A stretch of 64,000 nucleotides of DNA from Rhipidocladum racemiflorum (lineage: Eukaryota > Streptophyta > Magnoliopsida > Poales > Poaceae), in NCBI GenBank assembly GCA_036346355.1, contig CM070581.1, positions 8,866,001 to 8,930,000 on the forward strand, read 5' to 3'. Below the pieces are notes generated by a model, which was not told the DNA's origin, made no database searches, and saw nothing but the letters and a program-made list of their open reading frames with translations. The position numbers and the translations under genes were made by a program. Shown here in pieces: positions 10,261 to 22,136 of the stretch; positions within the stretch are counted from its first letter, which is position 1; each line of letters opens with the position of its first letter.

Positions 10261-11364
10261 GAAAATATCCGTACTGAATCTTTAGTGCTCAGGGAGCAAG
10301 CATGTTGTCTCTTGGCATGCTCCATTTTACATTTTACAAGATCTTATTTATTTGAATGAAATCATAATGTGGCCTCAAAAGTTCTTCTGAAAGCTTACCG
10401 TGATAATACAATATAGACAGATCTATTGGAATATCATGGAGCACCCTGGTTACTGCCAACTAGCAGGTTCTCCTTCAATGGAATAGCATATTTGTTCTAT
10501 AAATTGGGTGATTGCTAGGGTAGTGCTGGTACTGTACATCGCAAGCCGAACCGCCGAAGCCTTGTGGTCATTGGTCAACTGCCGAAGTCTATTTCGTCAT
10601 GGTTGCTTTGACGGCAATCTGTTTCAGAAAAGTAGGCGATGGAATGGAAAGAATGAAATAGAGTTCAAGGAGAAGAGAATGTATCTATTTTTTTTTATAT
10701 TGAGGAGAATTTATCTATTTATTTGTCTATTGTCAAGAAGTGAGGAGATGTTGGACAAACTGTACTGTTCTTTTATGATCTAAAACAAAGAGAACAGTGC
10801 CAATGAGCGGTTGATTTAATTTCATTGCAAATGTATCAATTTAAATTTTAGGTCGCTATTGTTTACCAGACCTGCCAATATTTACGTCTGTGGAGAGCAA
10901 ATGTTCTGAGCAAGGTACCTTGATAAAACAAGACATACAAAAGGTCCTCACAGCCTCAAGTGTATTTCAAAATTTTAAACAATAAGCTACACCATTCAAC
11001 CCATCAAAAAACCAAGGTGCTAAACAGCCTCACTTAGCTTAAAAGCATTATGCTTATAAGCTGTTTAAGCAAAAAAAAAAAATGGCTTTAAGCTATAAAC
11101 TAAAAAGTCTAAGCCCAAACAAATAGGGTCTAAATAATAGCAAAGTTGCCATTCTCGGAAACTTCAATCTTCTCACAGAAACTGAGTTTTTTTCAAAAGG
11201 AAAAAAGTGAGTTGTTTTTAATTATATATGCATTCAAAATCAAATTCTGCACTTTTATATTTTCTACATTTTCCTTTCTAAAGATAACTATTAGAATTGA
11301 AAAGTATAGAAATTTTTTTTATAATCCACTGCAAAGTTGTTGATCCTTGATATGCCATTACAAT
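10261..11364. other. Intergenic, possibly former 3' UTR then MITE-like debris
   Basis: No coding signal. The first part directly follows the carrier stop codon and may be its old 3' region. Near 11036-11130 a hairpin-forming stretch rich in AGCTTAAAAGC/GCTTATAAGC ends in caaacaaatagggtct, as many small hAT-type MITEs do. Its borders could not be fixed. Confidence 0.4.
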
Positions 11365-13652
11365 TAGGGGTGCAATCGGATCAGATAATTTCCGACCGAC
11401 CGATCGATCAAATGTGTTCGGATCGGATTCAGATAATATTTTCGGATAGTTCTCGGATTCGGTATCGGATTCGGATAATTTATTTCGGATTCGGGATATC
11501 ACTATCCATCAGATCGGGATATTTCAAACTTTTTCTCGGATATATCCGGCCAATATAATTCTGATATCCAAATGAGACTTAACCGGTTAACCCTAAGTCA
11601 TAATTCGTAAAGTCGATTCACTGCCTCATTGGCAATTTGGATGCGTCTCGTTCACTGCCTAGGCACCCAGCCCCGAGCCCTCGACTCCCGAGTGCCGTCG
11701 CTCGCCGCCCTTCACCCCCTCCGCTCGTCCCCGTCAGCACCCTGCGCCCACCCGCCTCTTGGCGCCCTCCGCCCCCGAGTCCCATCCCTCGGCGCCGCCC
11801 TTTGCTCCCTCCCCCCTCTCGCCGTCCACACCCTCTAGATCTAGCTCAATGGCCGTCGCCTTCGACTCCCGATGCCCTTCGCTCCAGGTGGTGTCCTCGG
11901 TGTCCTCCGCTCCCTCGACGTCCTCAATATCCTCCTCTCCCGGTGGTGCCCTAGGCATCCTCCGCTCCCTCAACGTCCTTGTGTCCTCCACTCCTAGCAT
12001 GCCCTCAGCGTCCTCCGCCGCCTTCGACTCCGGGCACCCTCCACTCCCTCCGCAGTGCCCTCTGCTCCCTCCCGGTCTCCCCCCTCTCACCATCCGTGCC
12101 CTCTGGATCTAGCTCGATGGTCGCTGCCTTCGACTCCCGTGAACCAGGATGCTAAGGTTAGTATATTACTGATTCTTCGTATAATGAAAACCCAATGCAT
12201 ATTCAATTGATGTTAGTCTGTTAAGTGTTAATGAATCTCTGTATAATGAATGGTAGAATAGAATAGATGCATTTTTTTAGCCCATTAAGTGTTAATGAAT
12301 CTTTGTATAATGAATGGTAGAATAGAATATATTCATTAACACATGAATCTTTATATAATGCTCTGCATTGTGTTCCATATGAATGTGGCACGATCAAGAT
12401 GCATCCAGTATTAATCCAGTGCTCTTGATAAAAGGATAAAGTATCGATGAGATTGTCAGGTTGTGCACTTGTGCTAACTGCATTATGTTCAATGAATACA
12501 GGTTGGAGTCTAACCTGTATTCAGGTTTTAACCACTTCTCACCCTCATCTAAAAGCCAAGTAACCTTCTCACAAGTGGTCATTATCTCACCTAATGAGCA
12601 TCCACCATAGTCAAAGCCTTAATTTGTATCAAGAACTGGACAACATCATCTAAAAGAGGTAAAAATATGTAATCCATTTCATATGTCATACAATTTCCAT
12701 TTTTTTCCTTTACTAATAGCAACTGTCACTACAAAATTTCAGGTTCTAAGGAGAAGGTTGCAACGCTGATTGATGAGTTGGACATCGAGTATAAGGCCAA
12801 AGCATGTGATTCACCTATAGATTTAGAGGTTTGTTCATTCTCCTATGAAATTGCTATTACGCTTAGTTTGAGTTTGAGTTTTCTCATAATGAAGTAATAT
12901 AACCGCCTACCACATGTACTAGCACAAAGCTAGGCTAATATCATGTGCTACTGAAGCAATGAAAATGGCAAACTTCATAGAACCTGATGAACTGTTCGAA
13001 TACCAAAATCACATGTTTATTAATGTTATTATTTTGTAGGATGAGACAATGGTTACGGTTGATAATGACTAAGTGCTTGTCAAGGACAAGTAGCTATGGT
13101 CATAAACTCATTGCCTTCTTCCTTGAGATGTTCCCAGCCTGCCTTAGCCACTTCGGTCTTCAAACTTTTATATAAAATTATGTTATTATTGAGTCTTATG
13201 TCCGTGAGATGTAATTCAAATATTATCGACTTGTCTTACTGTCTCTTTCATGAAGACGTGAAATTATGCTCATATTATCGTGATATTATTTATATATCGC
13301 TCTATATTACGTAACTTTTCGTATGTGTACCATTTAAATTGAATGTACTTTTGCAACTTTATTAGATTACCTGAGAAAACAACTTGTTAGACTACGATAA
13401 TCTTGTTGCATGTTAAACTCATACGATTGGTTAATTAGTGTTATATGTGTGCTTTATGTTGTATCTGTTTTCGCATGTTATCCGACAAAAATTATCTGGC
13501 ATTGTATCGATTCCGATTTGTATTCAATTTGAATCTGTGACCGATATTATCCTTGTCGTATTCGTGTCCGGCACTATTCGAATCTGACAAAAAATATGAT
13601 TTAGGATAAGAAAAAAGGGATATCCGGCCGAGTTCGAGCCAATTGCACCCTA
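11365..13652. mobile_element. hAT-like element, 2288 bp, with GC-rich and exon-like cargo
   Basis: The left end starts TAGGGGTGCAATCGG; the right end is the inverse of TAGGGTGCAATTGGC. The flanks are 8-bp near-duplicates, ATTACAAT (11357-11364) and ATTACATT (13653-13660). Subterminal DNA is packed with copies of TCGGAT/ATCCGA on both sides, as in many hAT elements. The interior holds a proline/serine-rich GC block (11640-12110) and a series of exon-like pieces, but no recognisable transposase. Confidence 0.75.
12743..13072 (+). pseudogene. Exon-like pieces inside the hAT-like element
   Basis: Segment 12743-12828 sits between an AG acceptor (12741-12742) and a GT donor and reads SKEKVATLIDELDIEYKAKA..DSPIDLE. 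Segment 13040-13072 follows a TAG acceptor and continues in the same frame as DETMVTVDND before a TAA stop. The joint is phase 0. An earlier possible donor lies near 12657. I do not recognise the protein. It could be captured host exons or the end of a lost element gene. Confidence 0.35.
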
Positions 13653-13660
13653 ATTACATT

Positions 13661-16600
13661 ACATAACCTCCCTCCTGCCACTGTACCCTAGTCTCTTATG
13701 CCACTTTAGACCATTGCCCGGCGGTCAAGCAGTCACAGAGGTGTGAAAAGTCAATCTTGACCTCGATGGATTATATAATACGCAGGCGCCTTTTTCTTTC
13801 GAAAAACCGGTCTTTTCTTACTACCTCCAGCCCACTACAACAACTACTGCTCTCCTGATCCCCACTCCACGATGTCTATAGCCTCCCCAATACATCACAG
13901 TTTGCACTCAAGTGTGCCACCACCCCGTTGGACACCGATAAGCCCCTCCGCCGCTGCTACCTCCCCCTCCTCCTCTCCCCCTCTCTCTTCCCTTCCTTCA
14001 CCAAAGAGGGCAAGCCCGACCTCTGCGCCTGCTCCTTTATCAATGGTGGTGAAATCAGGCAATGTCCATCATGGTTAGCATGCAAACGAGCATGGCGCAA
14101 CTCCGAAAAGTCTCCCAGTGGTGGTGGCTTGGTCTGAGATGCGACGAGGAAGAGCGGCAGTGACGACAGCCATGGCGGAATGGAGGAGCTCGACGGCAGT
14201 GCTCCAAGGCAGCAGGAACAATATAAGAAGGTAGGGGATGGGCTCGAAGCGTCGCGAAACACCTCGTGACATGGTCGGATTGGCGAGAAGAGGTCGGAGA
14301 TGGTGTATTGACTTGGGTGGTGACGAGGCCGGCGAGTTCTTCTTCTTTAAATCCGACTTGCCATCGAGGAGCCATCCCTGGCCACTACCCATAGTTTCTC
14401 CTGTATTAGGTCTCCTCTACTCTCAACTCCCCTCTCTCTCCTTCGTTCATCGATCGGTGAGCTCACCTCCAGCACTTCACTTGAGCTGCCCCCGTTAGGG
14501 CCGAGGACCGGGTGAGAGCAAGTCGCCAACGACCCACTCGATTAGATCAGAAAAATCGTTGGGCAGCAGCAAACTGGGTGGTGAGGCTTCGAGTGGTGTA
14601 GCGTTGGCGACTCACCTTCTTCGGTGAGGAGGTAGGAGAGAGAGAGAGTGCATGATAGAGTAGATTAGGGTTCACCTTATAGTTATATACACAAAATTCG
14701 CTACTGCGTTGGCATCGAAAATCGTCAATTTTCGAGTGAAAATCGCTAAAAATCGCATAAATAAAAAATCGACCAATTTTCATGGAAAATCGATGATTTT
14801 TCGTGGAAAATCGGCAGGCTTTTTGAACTTTTTTGTGGTCGATTTTTTGGAGCGATTTTTATCAATTTTTGATGAAAATTGAGCGATTTCCATCGATTTT
14901 CGACCGGTTTGTGACATGGAATTTTTTTTCGAATTTTTGAATTTTTTGAATTGGATCGGTTTATCGATCAGTTTTTGAAACCAGACCGCGTCGATATGGG
15001 CGATAATCGCAAAAATCGCGCGATTTTCATTGATTTTGGGAACCTTGGAGTAAACCTTGGCAATGGACCCTGCTTTTTTGGTGGAGCTCTCGGTACGACC
15101 GATCTAGCACGGTTTAAAGTACAGTACAACACATAAGTTTTTGAGCCAGGCCAGCACAAATGATGGGTCGTGTTGGGTTTAGAAATTTGGCATTGATGGG
15201 CGGCCCGACGCAACATGGTTGCCTGGGTCGTGGCTGGGCCGATCTGGCGTGAAAGCAGTCCTTTCATAAAAAATTATCATATCTACAGCTAAACTTATCA
15301 TCAAGTATCTTATCCTAGCGGCACAGCCTATCATTAAATACTATATCTCTTTGCTTCCTCCCATGACCCATGCGGCATAGTCATCTTCCCGTGCTTCTCT
15401 CTCTCTCTCTCTCCAAGCCCTCCACCCTTGCTTCCTCTCTGCACCGTTACTTCCACCAACAGTCCCACACCATCCCCTCCTTATCGTCTCCCACCATCTC
15501 GGTGCCAAATCTAGCGAACTTTGATCATGCCGACACTGGATACGGCCTTGCAGCATGGTGCTGACCGGAGAGAAAGAAGACAGTGATGACGCCAGATCTT
15601 GATGATCCTTAACACCTTGGAACCAGATCCAGCAGCCTTCAGCCATGTCGTCGCCAAATCCGGCCTTCTCCCACCGTGTTGCCACCATCCTTGGCCAACA
15701 CGCATGCTTCTTCCCCGATGCAAGTGCCTTTCTCGTCTCTAGTCGAGCTGCACTCCATCCTCATGACCACGCTGGTAGGTGCCATCCCTGACTCATTCTC
15801 TTCTCTACAATAGTCAAAATAAATCGGGCCTAGGTGTCTAGTGCTAGCGTATATGCATGCCATGTGTCTACTCTAGACCCACACACGTCATGCGCATAGC
15901 CTATGCTCTTGTTCCACATGCGCCCATGCAAGGAATGTTGATGCTCTAATACCATCTATAACACTGACCCAAAATTCACTCAATACCCATGTCACTGATG
16001 GGGTAGGCCCATGTATGCATAGTACCTTAATTACACTTTCATTCTTGTTTGTGTAAAAGAGTTAACCCAGATGTGCTATGTTTGGACCTAACAGGTGTTT
16101 TATACTACTACAACTTACTTTAGGCAAGCAATGTGAGCTTAATCCTACCACCACTCCATACAGACCATATAGGCATTCACATTAACGAACTAGAGTATTA
16201 CACTGGACCGACATGATAGGAAGTTGGTACGGTGTGCTTGGGCTCATCAAAAGTGAGTCAAGCTGGCTGGTCAGGCTGTGGCAGCACGGCACGGTCTAAG
16301 ACCTATGGTCCATCAGGCTCGTGCCGGGCAGGCCTGGTATAATACAATTCCCAATATAGGATAGAGATGAAGAAGACAGGGAAGGGCAATATGGCTATTA
16401 GAGGGGAAATTTGACACACTTTGACTTAATGGAGTTAACAGCAGTGACAAAAGCACGCACGGCTGTGAGATGTAGTGGAAGGGAGAAAGTGAGATGTAGT
16501 TATAAATCAGGGCATATAATTTTTTCCCAAAAGTATATACAGCACACATTGAAGTTGACACTACGTACACCTAAAAATCTCTCGCGAAAACCCCAACATA

Positions 16601-16918
16601 AAGGGGATATACCTAGTTTGTTTTAAGTACTAAACAACACGAAACATTCTAGAAAAATTCTGTAGATGAACACTGTACTCTCAAACCGACAAGTTCACAT
16701 GCCAGTGCTTTATGTTCTATATTATTTCAGTAGCTTTCGTGTTAACCAAAAACTGCGTATTCTAGCCCATATGAAATTAGGGAATGACTATTTTGAGGTT
16801 AATCTCAAACTAATAAATTTAAGGTCACCTTCTTAGAATACCATGTGTCATCATCTTCTCTATCGATCTCCTCTTTTCCTTTTTCGTACTCACTTTCCCT
16901 ATCCATTTCTTCCCTCTC
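13661..16918. other. Gene-free, repeat-rich stretch
   Basis: GC-rich ORF-bearing pieces (13870-14500) are low-complexity Ser/Pro frames on both strands and match nothing I know. A CT microsatellite lies near 15395-15413. Segments 15080-15250 and 16195-16340 hold GGC/GCACGG-type motifs like those at 27590-27770 and may be the two ends of one hAT-like element; no target duplication was found. Confidence 0.45.
14690..15055. repeat. AAAATCG-rich degenerate repeat tract
   Basis: The motif AAAATCG/CGATTTT recurs more than ten times at irregular spacing (for example gaaaatcgctaaaaatcgca and ggaaaatcgatgatttttcg), with a terminal-looking ccaaaatcaatgaaaatcg in inverse orientation near 15019-15048. 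Such motif clouds are typical of subterminal regions of hAT or Mutator-like elements. No partner end was identified. Confidence 0.5.
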
Positions 16919-17345
16919 TAACGCAAAAAGTTTAAAATTAAAACATTTAAACTTTAAAATTTTAAATAGGAAGTTTCAACTCGAAAAAATTCAACTCAAA
17001 ATTTAAAACTAAAAAAAAATTAAAAAAAAAATAAAATTAGGAAGTTTGAACTTGAAAAGTTTCAAATAAAAAGTTTTAACTTGGGAAGTTTCAACATAAA
17101 ATGTTTTAAATAAAAAAATTTCAAATCAGAAAGTTTCAACTCATAAAACTTTTGATTCAAAAGTTTTCGATTCGAAAAAGTTTTGATTTAAAATCCAAGT
17201 AAAAAAAATCAAATCAAAAAGTTTCAACTCGACAAAAATTAAATCGAAAAATTTGAAATTAGAAAGTTTCGTCTCGAAAAATTCAAATCGAAAAAGTTTT
17301 GACTCTGAAAAATTTAAATTAAAAAATTTTCCAATTTGATTAACC
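16919..17345. repeat. AT-rich degenerate repeat built on AAGTTTCAACTCGAAAAATT
   Basis: Variants of aagtttcaactcgaaaaatt and caaatcgaaaaagttttga recur about every 20-40 bp. The copies are too diverged for a simple microsatellite. ORFs here are artefacts of the composition (Phe/Lys/Asn-rich). Confidence 0.6.
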
Positions 17346-18515
17346 AAAGCAAAAAAATTTGTTCACTTTGTTTGATGATTAGTCACAAAAAAAGCAAAAA
17401 GGTAGGACCGTGTGCAAAATCGCAAAGAAATTTTGAAGCATCGAGTCTGAAATTTTGGGCGCTGATGCGTCGCACAAAGTTAATGAACAACGATCCTAGA
17501 CGGAGTTGTTCACAAGCAAGTCGATCACTTCAATCGCTCTACGTGCTCCATGTGGCGGGCATCGAAGCAAACCGCAAGGAAGGCTGAATGCATGTGACGG
17601 TAAACTAGTAAATCCCATGAAACTATTGCTAGGCTGAATGCATGTGACGGTAAAGATTTGATTAGTGCTAGTCTAGTATATAACCCTTGGTACTTTTGTG
17701 AACGGTTTAGTTGATCATGACCTGGTAAATAGGACTGAACACAATTCAAATATTCCTCCATCATTAGTACTTACATATAATTAAAAAGAGGTCCAGAAAT
17801 CCGGCGGAATCAAGAAACCAGACACGTTTTAACATTTGTGAACTTGTTTGTACACGGGCGCTTACAGATTTGAAAGACTGGTTTCGCCTTCTGATGCGTC
17901 CCACTCCCACGTGCATGCGTTGCTCAGCCACAGCTCCAATCGTTAGTCTGGGTTTTTCCTTCTAAAACAGTATACTCCATATCGGCAGGTGAAATTTGGT
18001 TTCAGCATATGATGGTTTTTGTTTTGTTTTTTAATGTTCTCTCCTCCTTTTTTGCTTGCCAAGGCCTATCTTCAGTAGGAAGTAGGAACAAACTTGCAAT
18101 TATTTGTCACAGATATTTGGACTAGGAGCTAACTATATACTAACGTTTAACATTTCCTTTCTGCTTTCACCAAATTCATCAATCAGCATGCGCAGAGACC
18201 ATGTTGAAACCGCAGGTGGCAATCACATCCAAGTGATCCGAGTATCGATAGGAAAAGTTAGCAACAGTGGAACCACCGGTCCAACCGTACGTCCAAGTCT
18301 CCAACGAAGTGACGGATCTGGTGGACGCCAAAGTTGACTGGTCATGGCGGAGCGGACAAACGAGCAGGAGCCGCTTCTTCCGGCGAGATAGGGGACAACT
18401 GCACGTCTCCACACCACCGGTAACTCTGCAATGGAGGAAGGAGCAGCCGAGCGTGCAGCATGTTCTTTCTTCTCGGTCCACGGCACGTCATCATTTGATT
18501 AGAAATATCCCTTGG
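17346..18515. other. Intergenic DNA upstream of the duplicated PLT 5' units
   Basis: No gene is supported. A direct repeat of about 26 bp (gctgaatgcatgtgacggtaaa) occurs at 17582-17605 and 17633-17656. The piece gcgttgctcagccac near 17917 repeats the left edge of the window. Confidence 0.5.
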
Positions 18516-18914
18516 TAGTATGTAATAGTACAACACTTCACTAATTACTAGGTAGGCCATAAATTCAATAGGCCATCAATAATTAGCGTTGTCTGCGGTA
18601 CGACCGCGAGCATGTATCTGCTGATGTGGATGAAAGAGAAACAGGAAAGAGAAAGAAGCTGTCTATACATTTGTACTCGACTGTAGTACGGGAACCAATG
18701 TGATTCTGTGTAGAAATAAGTTGTCTATAAGAAAAATGACTGTCTGTAGTATTGTATAGTTGTCTCTAAGATTGTCTATAGGTGACATGGCAACTTGCTA
18801 TAAACAAGCTGTCTATAGCATTGCACATGCTAAGTAGGGAACCAAGAAGGAAGTCTTAACGATGGCATCTGCTGTGCTCCCAAAGATAGTCGAGCCTAAG
18901 AAGATGGGCAACCT
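18516..18914 (+). pseudogene. Unit 1 of the duplicated PLT promoter plus exon 1 (5' part)
   Basis: The promoter block (18516-18608) matches that of PLT copy 2. The ATG at 18862 opens a frame MASAVLPKIVEPKKMGNL that corresponds to the first 18 residues of the transporter. The piece is cut at 18914 by a solo LTR; its continuation, aagtatgccttcacatgcgcc, lies on the far side at 21857-21877. Without the insertion the exon fragment would stop at the same point as unit 2. It cannot encode a transporter. Confidence 0.85.
18609..18827. repeat. Insert with six TGTCTATA-like motifs in unit 1
   Basis: Compared with units 2 and 3, unit 1 carries about 220 extra bases here. They contain six copies of YTGTCTATA or close variants (near 18659, 18720, 18739, 18759, 18772 and 18809). 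Composition and placement suggest a small MITE-like insert, but no clear inverted termini were found. Confidence 0.5.
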
Positions 18915-21854
18915 TGAAATGCCCCAAAATTTTGCAAACCCAAATCAAAACCCTAATTGCTTTTTAACCGGATTTTAATCGTGTTCTTCATGTTCTTGAT
19001 CGTGTTCTTGGGAATTGAGGAAGATGGGATGGGAGTGGGTGAACGTACCTGGAGTCCTCACTTCGGACCGCCGGTCCCATGCGCGCGCCGGTCCGTCGTC
19101 GCCATCGCGTCGGCCGCCTACTCCCTCGCCCACGCGGGTCGTCGCGCGTCTCGACGCCTTGCGTCACACCTCGCCAGCCGCCTGCTCCCTCTCTCTCTCT
19201 CGTGGAGTCGCCGCCTCTGATCCTTGCGCCCGCCTGCTCCCGTGCCGTCGCTTCCGCGCCCACGCCAACCGCTTTGGAACTCGCCGCCGCCTACTCCCGT
19301 GCATCACGCCCCGCCAGCCCCCTCACCGACTCCGCCGCTCGCCCATGCTCGTGCCGTTGCCGCCGTGACTATAAAAGCCGTCGCGCACCCTTGCCTCGCC
19401 CCCCCGCTCGCCTCCTCCTTCTCCATGGTAAGCACCCTTGCCTCGCCCCCCTTCATCTTCCCCACCCGCGGCCGAGCCCCGCCGCCCGAAACCCCTTCAC
19501 CTCCCTTCGTTCTCTGCCCCGGCCGAAGGCCTCTCCGCCGCCTCGACTCCTCGCCCAAAGACCCTAACCCTAGCACCTCCCATCTCCGCCGCCGAAGCCT
19601 CTTCGTCCCCAGCCCCAGCTCCAATCCCCTCACTCACCCTCGCTCGCCGCTGCCGCCGCCCCAAATCGCCAAACCCTAGCTCCCCTGCCCCTCTCGGATC
19701 GATCGATCGATCCCTCTGTCTCCCTGCCACAAGGGTCCCACCGGTCGGTGGCTCTTAAGCCACGCGCCAACACCCGCCTTTGGGCCCACCCGTCAGCCGC
19801 CTCCGCCTCGCTGCCGCTCGAGCCCGCTTATCAGGCGCGGGCGCTGCGCAGCTAGGCAGGCCTAGCTCCGCCCCCTCGCGCGCGTGACCATGGCCCGTTC
19901 GGCCGGCTTGGGGCGAGCCCAAGTGCGGCCTAGTGTTGTTTCCTTTTCTTTTTTGTTTTCAGATTTCTTAAATCCGAGAAAATCCTTTTAAATACCCCCA
20001 AAAATCCGAAAAATTCCCGAAAATCCCAAAAATAGCCAAAATAACTTTTTCCGAACCATCTCACCGTTCCGAGTCCAAAAACACTCTACGTTCCACCGTT
20101 TGAAATCCACAAAATCCCCAAAATACCTAAAGTGCCCCGAACCCTCTCCGGCCTTTCTTTCTCAATTTCTTTTTATTTTTCCCTTTTTCTTGTTTTTCTA
20201 TTTTCTTTTCTTGTTATTTTATTTGTTTATTTATTGCTCACTTCTTGTATGCTAGATCCGACCTTGGACCCCGTCCCGGAGCAGTACGAGGAGCCGAAGC
20301 AGGAGCCGGACGTGACCGGCACCGAGATCGACGACGTCGACGACGACCTAGGAATTCCCCTCGCCTCACAAGGCAAGCCGCACTCCTTGAACATGTTGAA
20401 CCCATGATAATATTGTAGTATTAATTATTTTGTTATTGCATTATGTTAGTATGTTAAATGCTAGAAATGTTTATTTTAGAATGCCATGATGACATATGTA
20501 GTACCTAGCTTGCTTAAAGACCCACTTTGTATCATTGTGCCATATTTCCATTGAAAACCCTAGGCTTAGCTATTGAACCTCGTATGCTAGTAGTTAATTA
20601 ATTGGTGAACACAAAGTCTTGTGTATTAAAATAAAACCATCAAGCAGGAGGCTTGATGTAGACTATATTCGAAAATGTGCTACGGTGAGAGGACTTTGGC
20701 GGGCAAACCACTAGATGGCTATGTGCCCGATCCTTGACCGATGACGAGGCCAATGTGTGAGATGTGGATTTGTTGGTTTGGAATTGGCTAAGTCTTAGGC
20801 ATAATTTTAAGTAATCACAACCTTGGGCAAAGTAAATAACTTAGATCTCGCTCAACCACAAGTTGGGTCGGTCGACCTCGTTGACTCGATCCAACCTAGC
20901 TCGGTACTTGAACTCCCCCTTGGAATACTTATAGGCGAGAGGTTCCATACTGTGGGCATTGATCAGTATGCCCGCGACGAACGGGGTGGAATGGAGGTTG
21001 ACCGGTGGTGTCACCTATCCACAACGGTAGATACCCTTAGGATCGGATCGTGCATCCCACCGTGGCCCGTGGGATTCCGAGTACTGTGCGGTTTTGAAAC
21101 TACCGGGTAAGTGCTAAAGAGGGGTAGTTCAACGAAAAGCTTTGATTATCTCAACCCGGCCGCATGCATTTAAGTTGCATGTAATTCACGTGTGGCATTA
21201 ACGGTTGTTGATATCTTGTGGGTAAAACTGAGCAACTCTGCAGAGTCAATTAAATGGTATTCGAATACGCCGTGCTTCTGGTCAATGAAGCTAAGTTTGA
21301 ATTGGGGTGAATCCCGTAACTTAACCTAAGTAGACTTGTTATTTCCAACTTGACGTAATGATGAACTTGTGAAAACTCAAATTTGCTTATTTCTATAATG
21401 TATGGTTGGTGTTTCAAATGTAAAAAGACTTCGAAAGCAAAACTGCATCCACATTGATAAGAACCATATTGCCATTTCCTTGAGAATGCCCTCGCATGTA
21501 ATATTCAGAAACTCCTGTGCGGTTTGTTGAGTACTGTTGTGTACTCAGTCTTGCTTCTCAACCTATTTTAGAATGTGAAGACGCCGGAGAATTCCAGGAG
21601 ATCGTGGATGGCAAAGCAGTTGGTTTTAGGGTCCTTTCTCTGTGCTCAGGCCTTGCATGTGTGGTTCTTTTGGCATTGTAATATATTGGAGCTCGCCGTT
21701 TCCTTTTGTAAAACTCTGGCCGTTAGGCCCTATGTGATGTAAAAACAGTCGTTTCGTTCTTATGCTGGCAATGTATGACTTAGTTCCTGACGGTTAATCT
21801 TCCTGGGTAGCCGTTGCGGATTTAAACGCACCCCCTGAAAAGGGCGGTCCGTCA
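18915..21854 (+). mobile_element. Solo LTR of a Tekay/Del-type chromovirus, ~2.94 kb
   Basis: It starts TGAAATGCCCCAAAATTTTG, closely resembling the LTR start of the full element at 40999, and ends near ggtccgtca. Internal landmarks follow the same order as that LTR: GC-rich 5' part, AT-rich middle with a promoter-like CTT/TTTC stretch, then cttgtgggtaaa...ctgcagag, then gtactcag. No gag-pol is present. It splits exon-1 unit 1 of the PLT array. A clean 5-bp target duplication is not visible (aacct versus ctaag), so the ends are uncertain by a few bases. ORFs inside (19000-19760) are GC-rich artefacts. Confidence 0.75.
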
Positions 21855-21877
21855 CTAAGTATGCCTTCACATGCGCC
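21855..21877 (+). pseudogene. Unit 1 exon-1 remnant beyond the solo LTR
   Basis: It continues the transporter N-terminal coding sequence (YAFTCA region) interrupted at 18914 and stops at the same breakpoint as unit 2, directly before attataat. Confidence 0.75.
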
Positions 21878-22136
21878 ATTATAATATGGCATCATACAAA
21901 ATACATGGTGTATATATTTCTCTTTTTCTCTCAATTAATGTGATAATTTCTATTATTTTTCTTTTTTAGATTATTATAGGATGGTGCCTTAAATATTATT
22001 TGATGTTTTTATTTATATAAAGATAGGTAGAACCTATATGATCCAATCATTATCTGTGCCTATATATACATACTATGTAATAGTACAACACTTCACAATC
22101 GCTAGGTAGGCCATCAATTTATTGGACCATCAATAA
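21878..22136 (+). repeat. Unit 2 promoter part
   Basis: It aligns with 23462-23732 almost base for base: attataat, gtggtgtatatatttctctt, tttagattattataggatg, then a TATATATA box (about 22061) and the aacacttcac block. It is cut at caataa by the Helitron-like insertion. Confidence 0.9.

Noticed and set aside
11629..12112. Ser/Pro-rich ORFs as a gene
   Set aside because: Low-complexity GC block within the hAT-like element; overlapping frames on both strands are equally open.
19000..19760. Several Pro/Arg/Ser-rich ORFs
   Set aside because: They lie in the GC-rich half of a solo LTR and have no recognisable domain.
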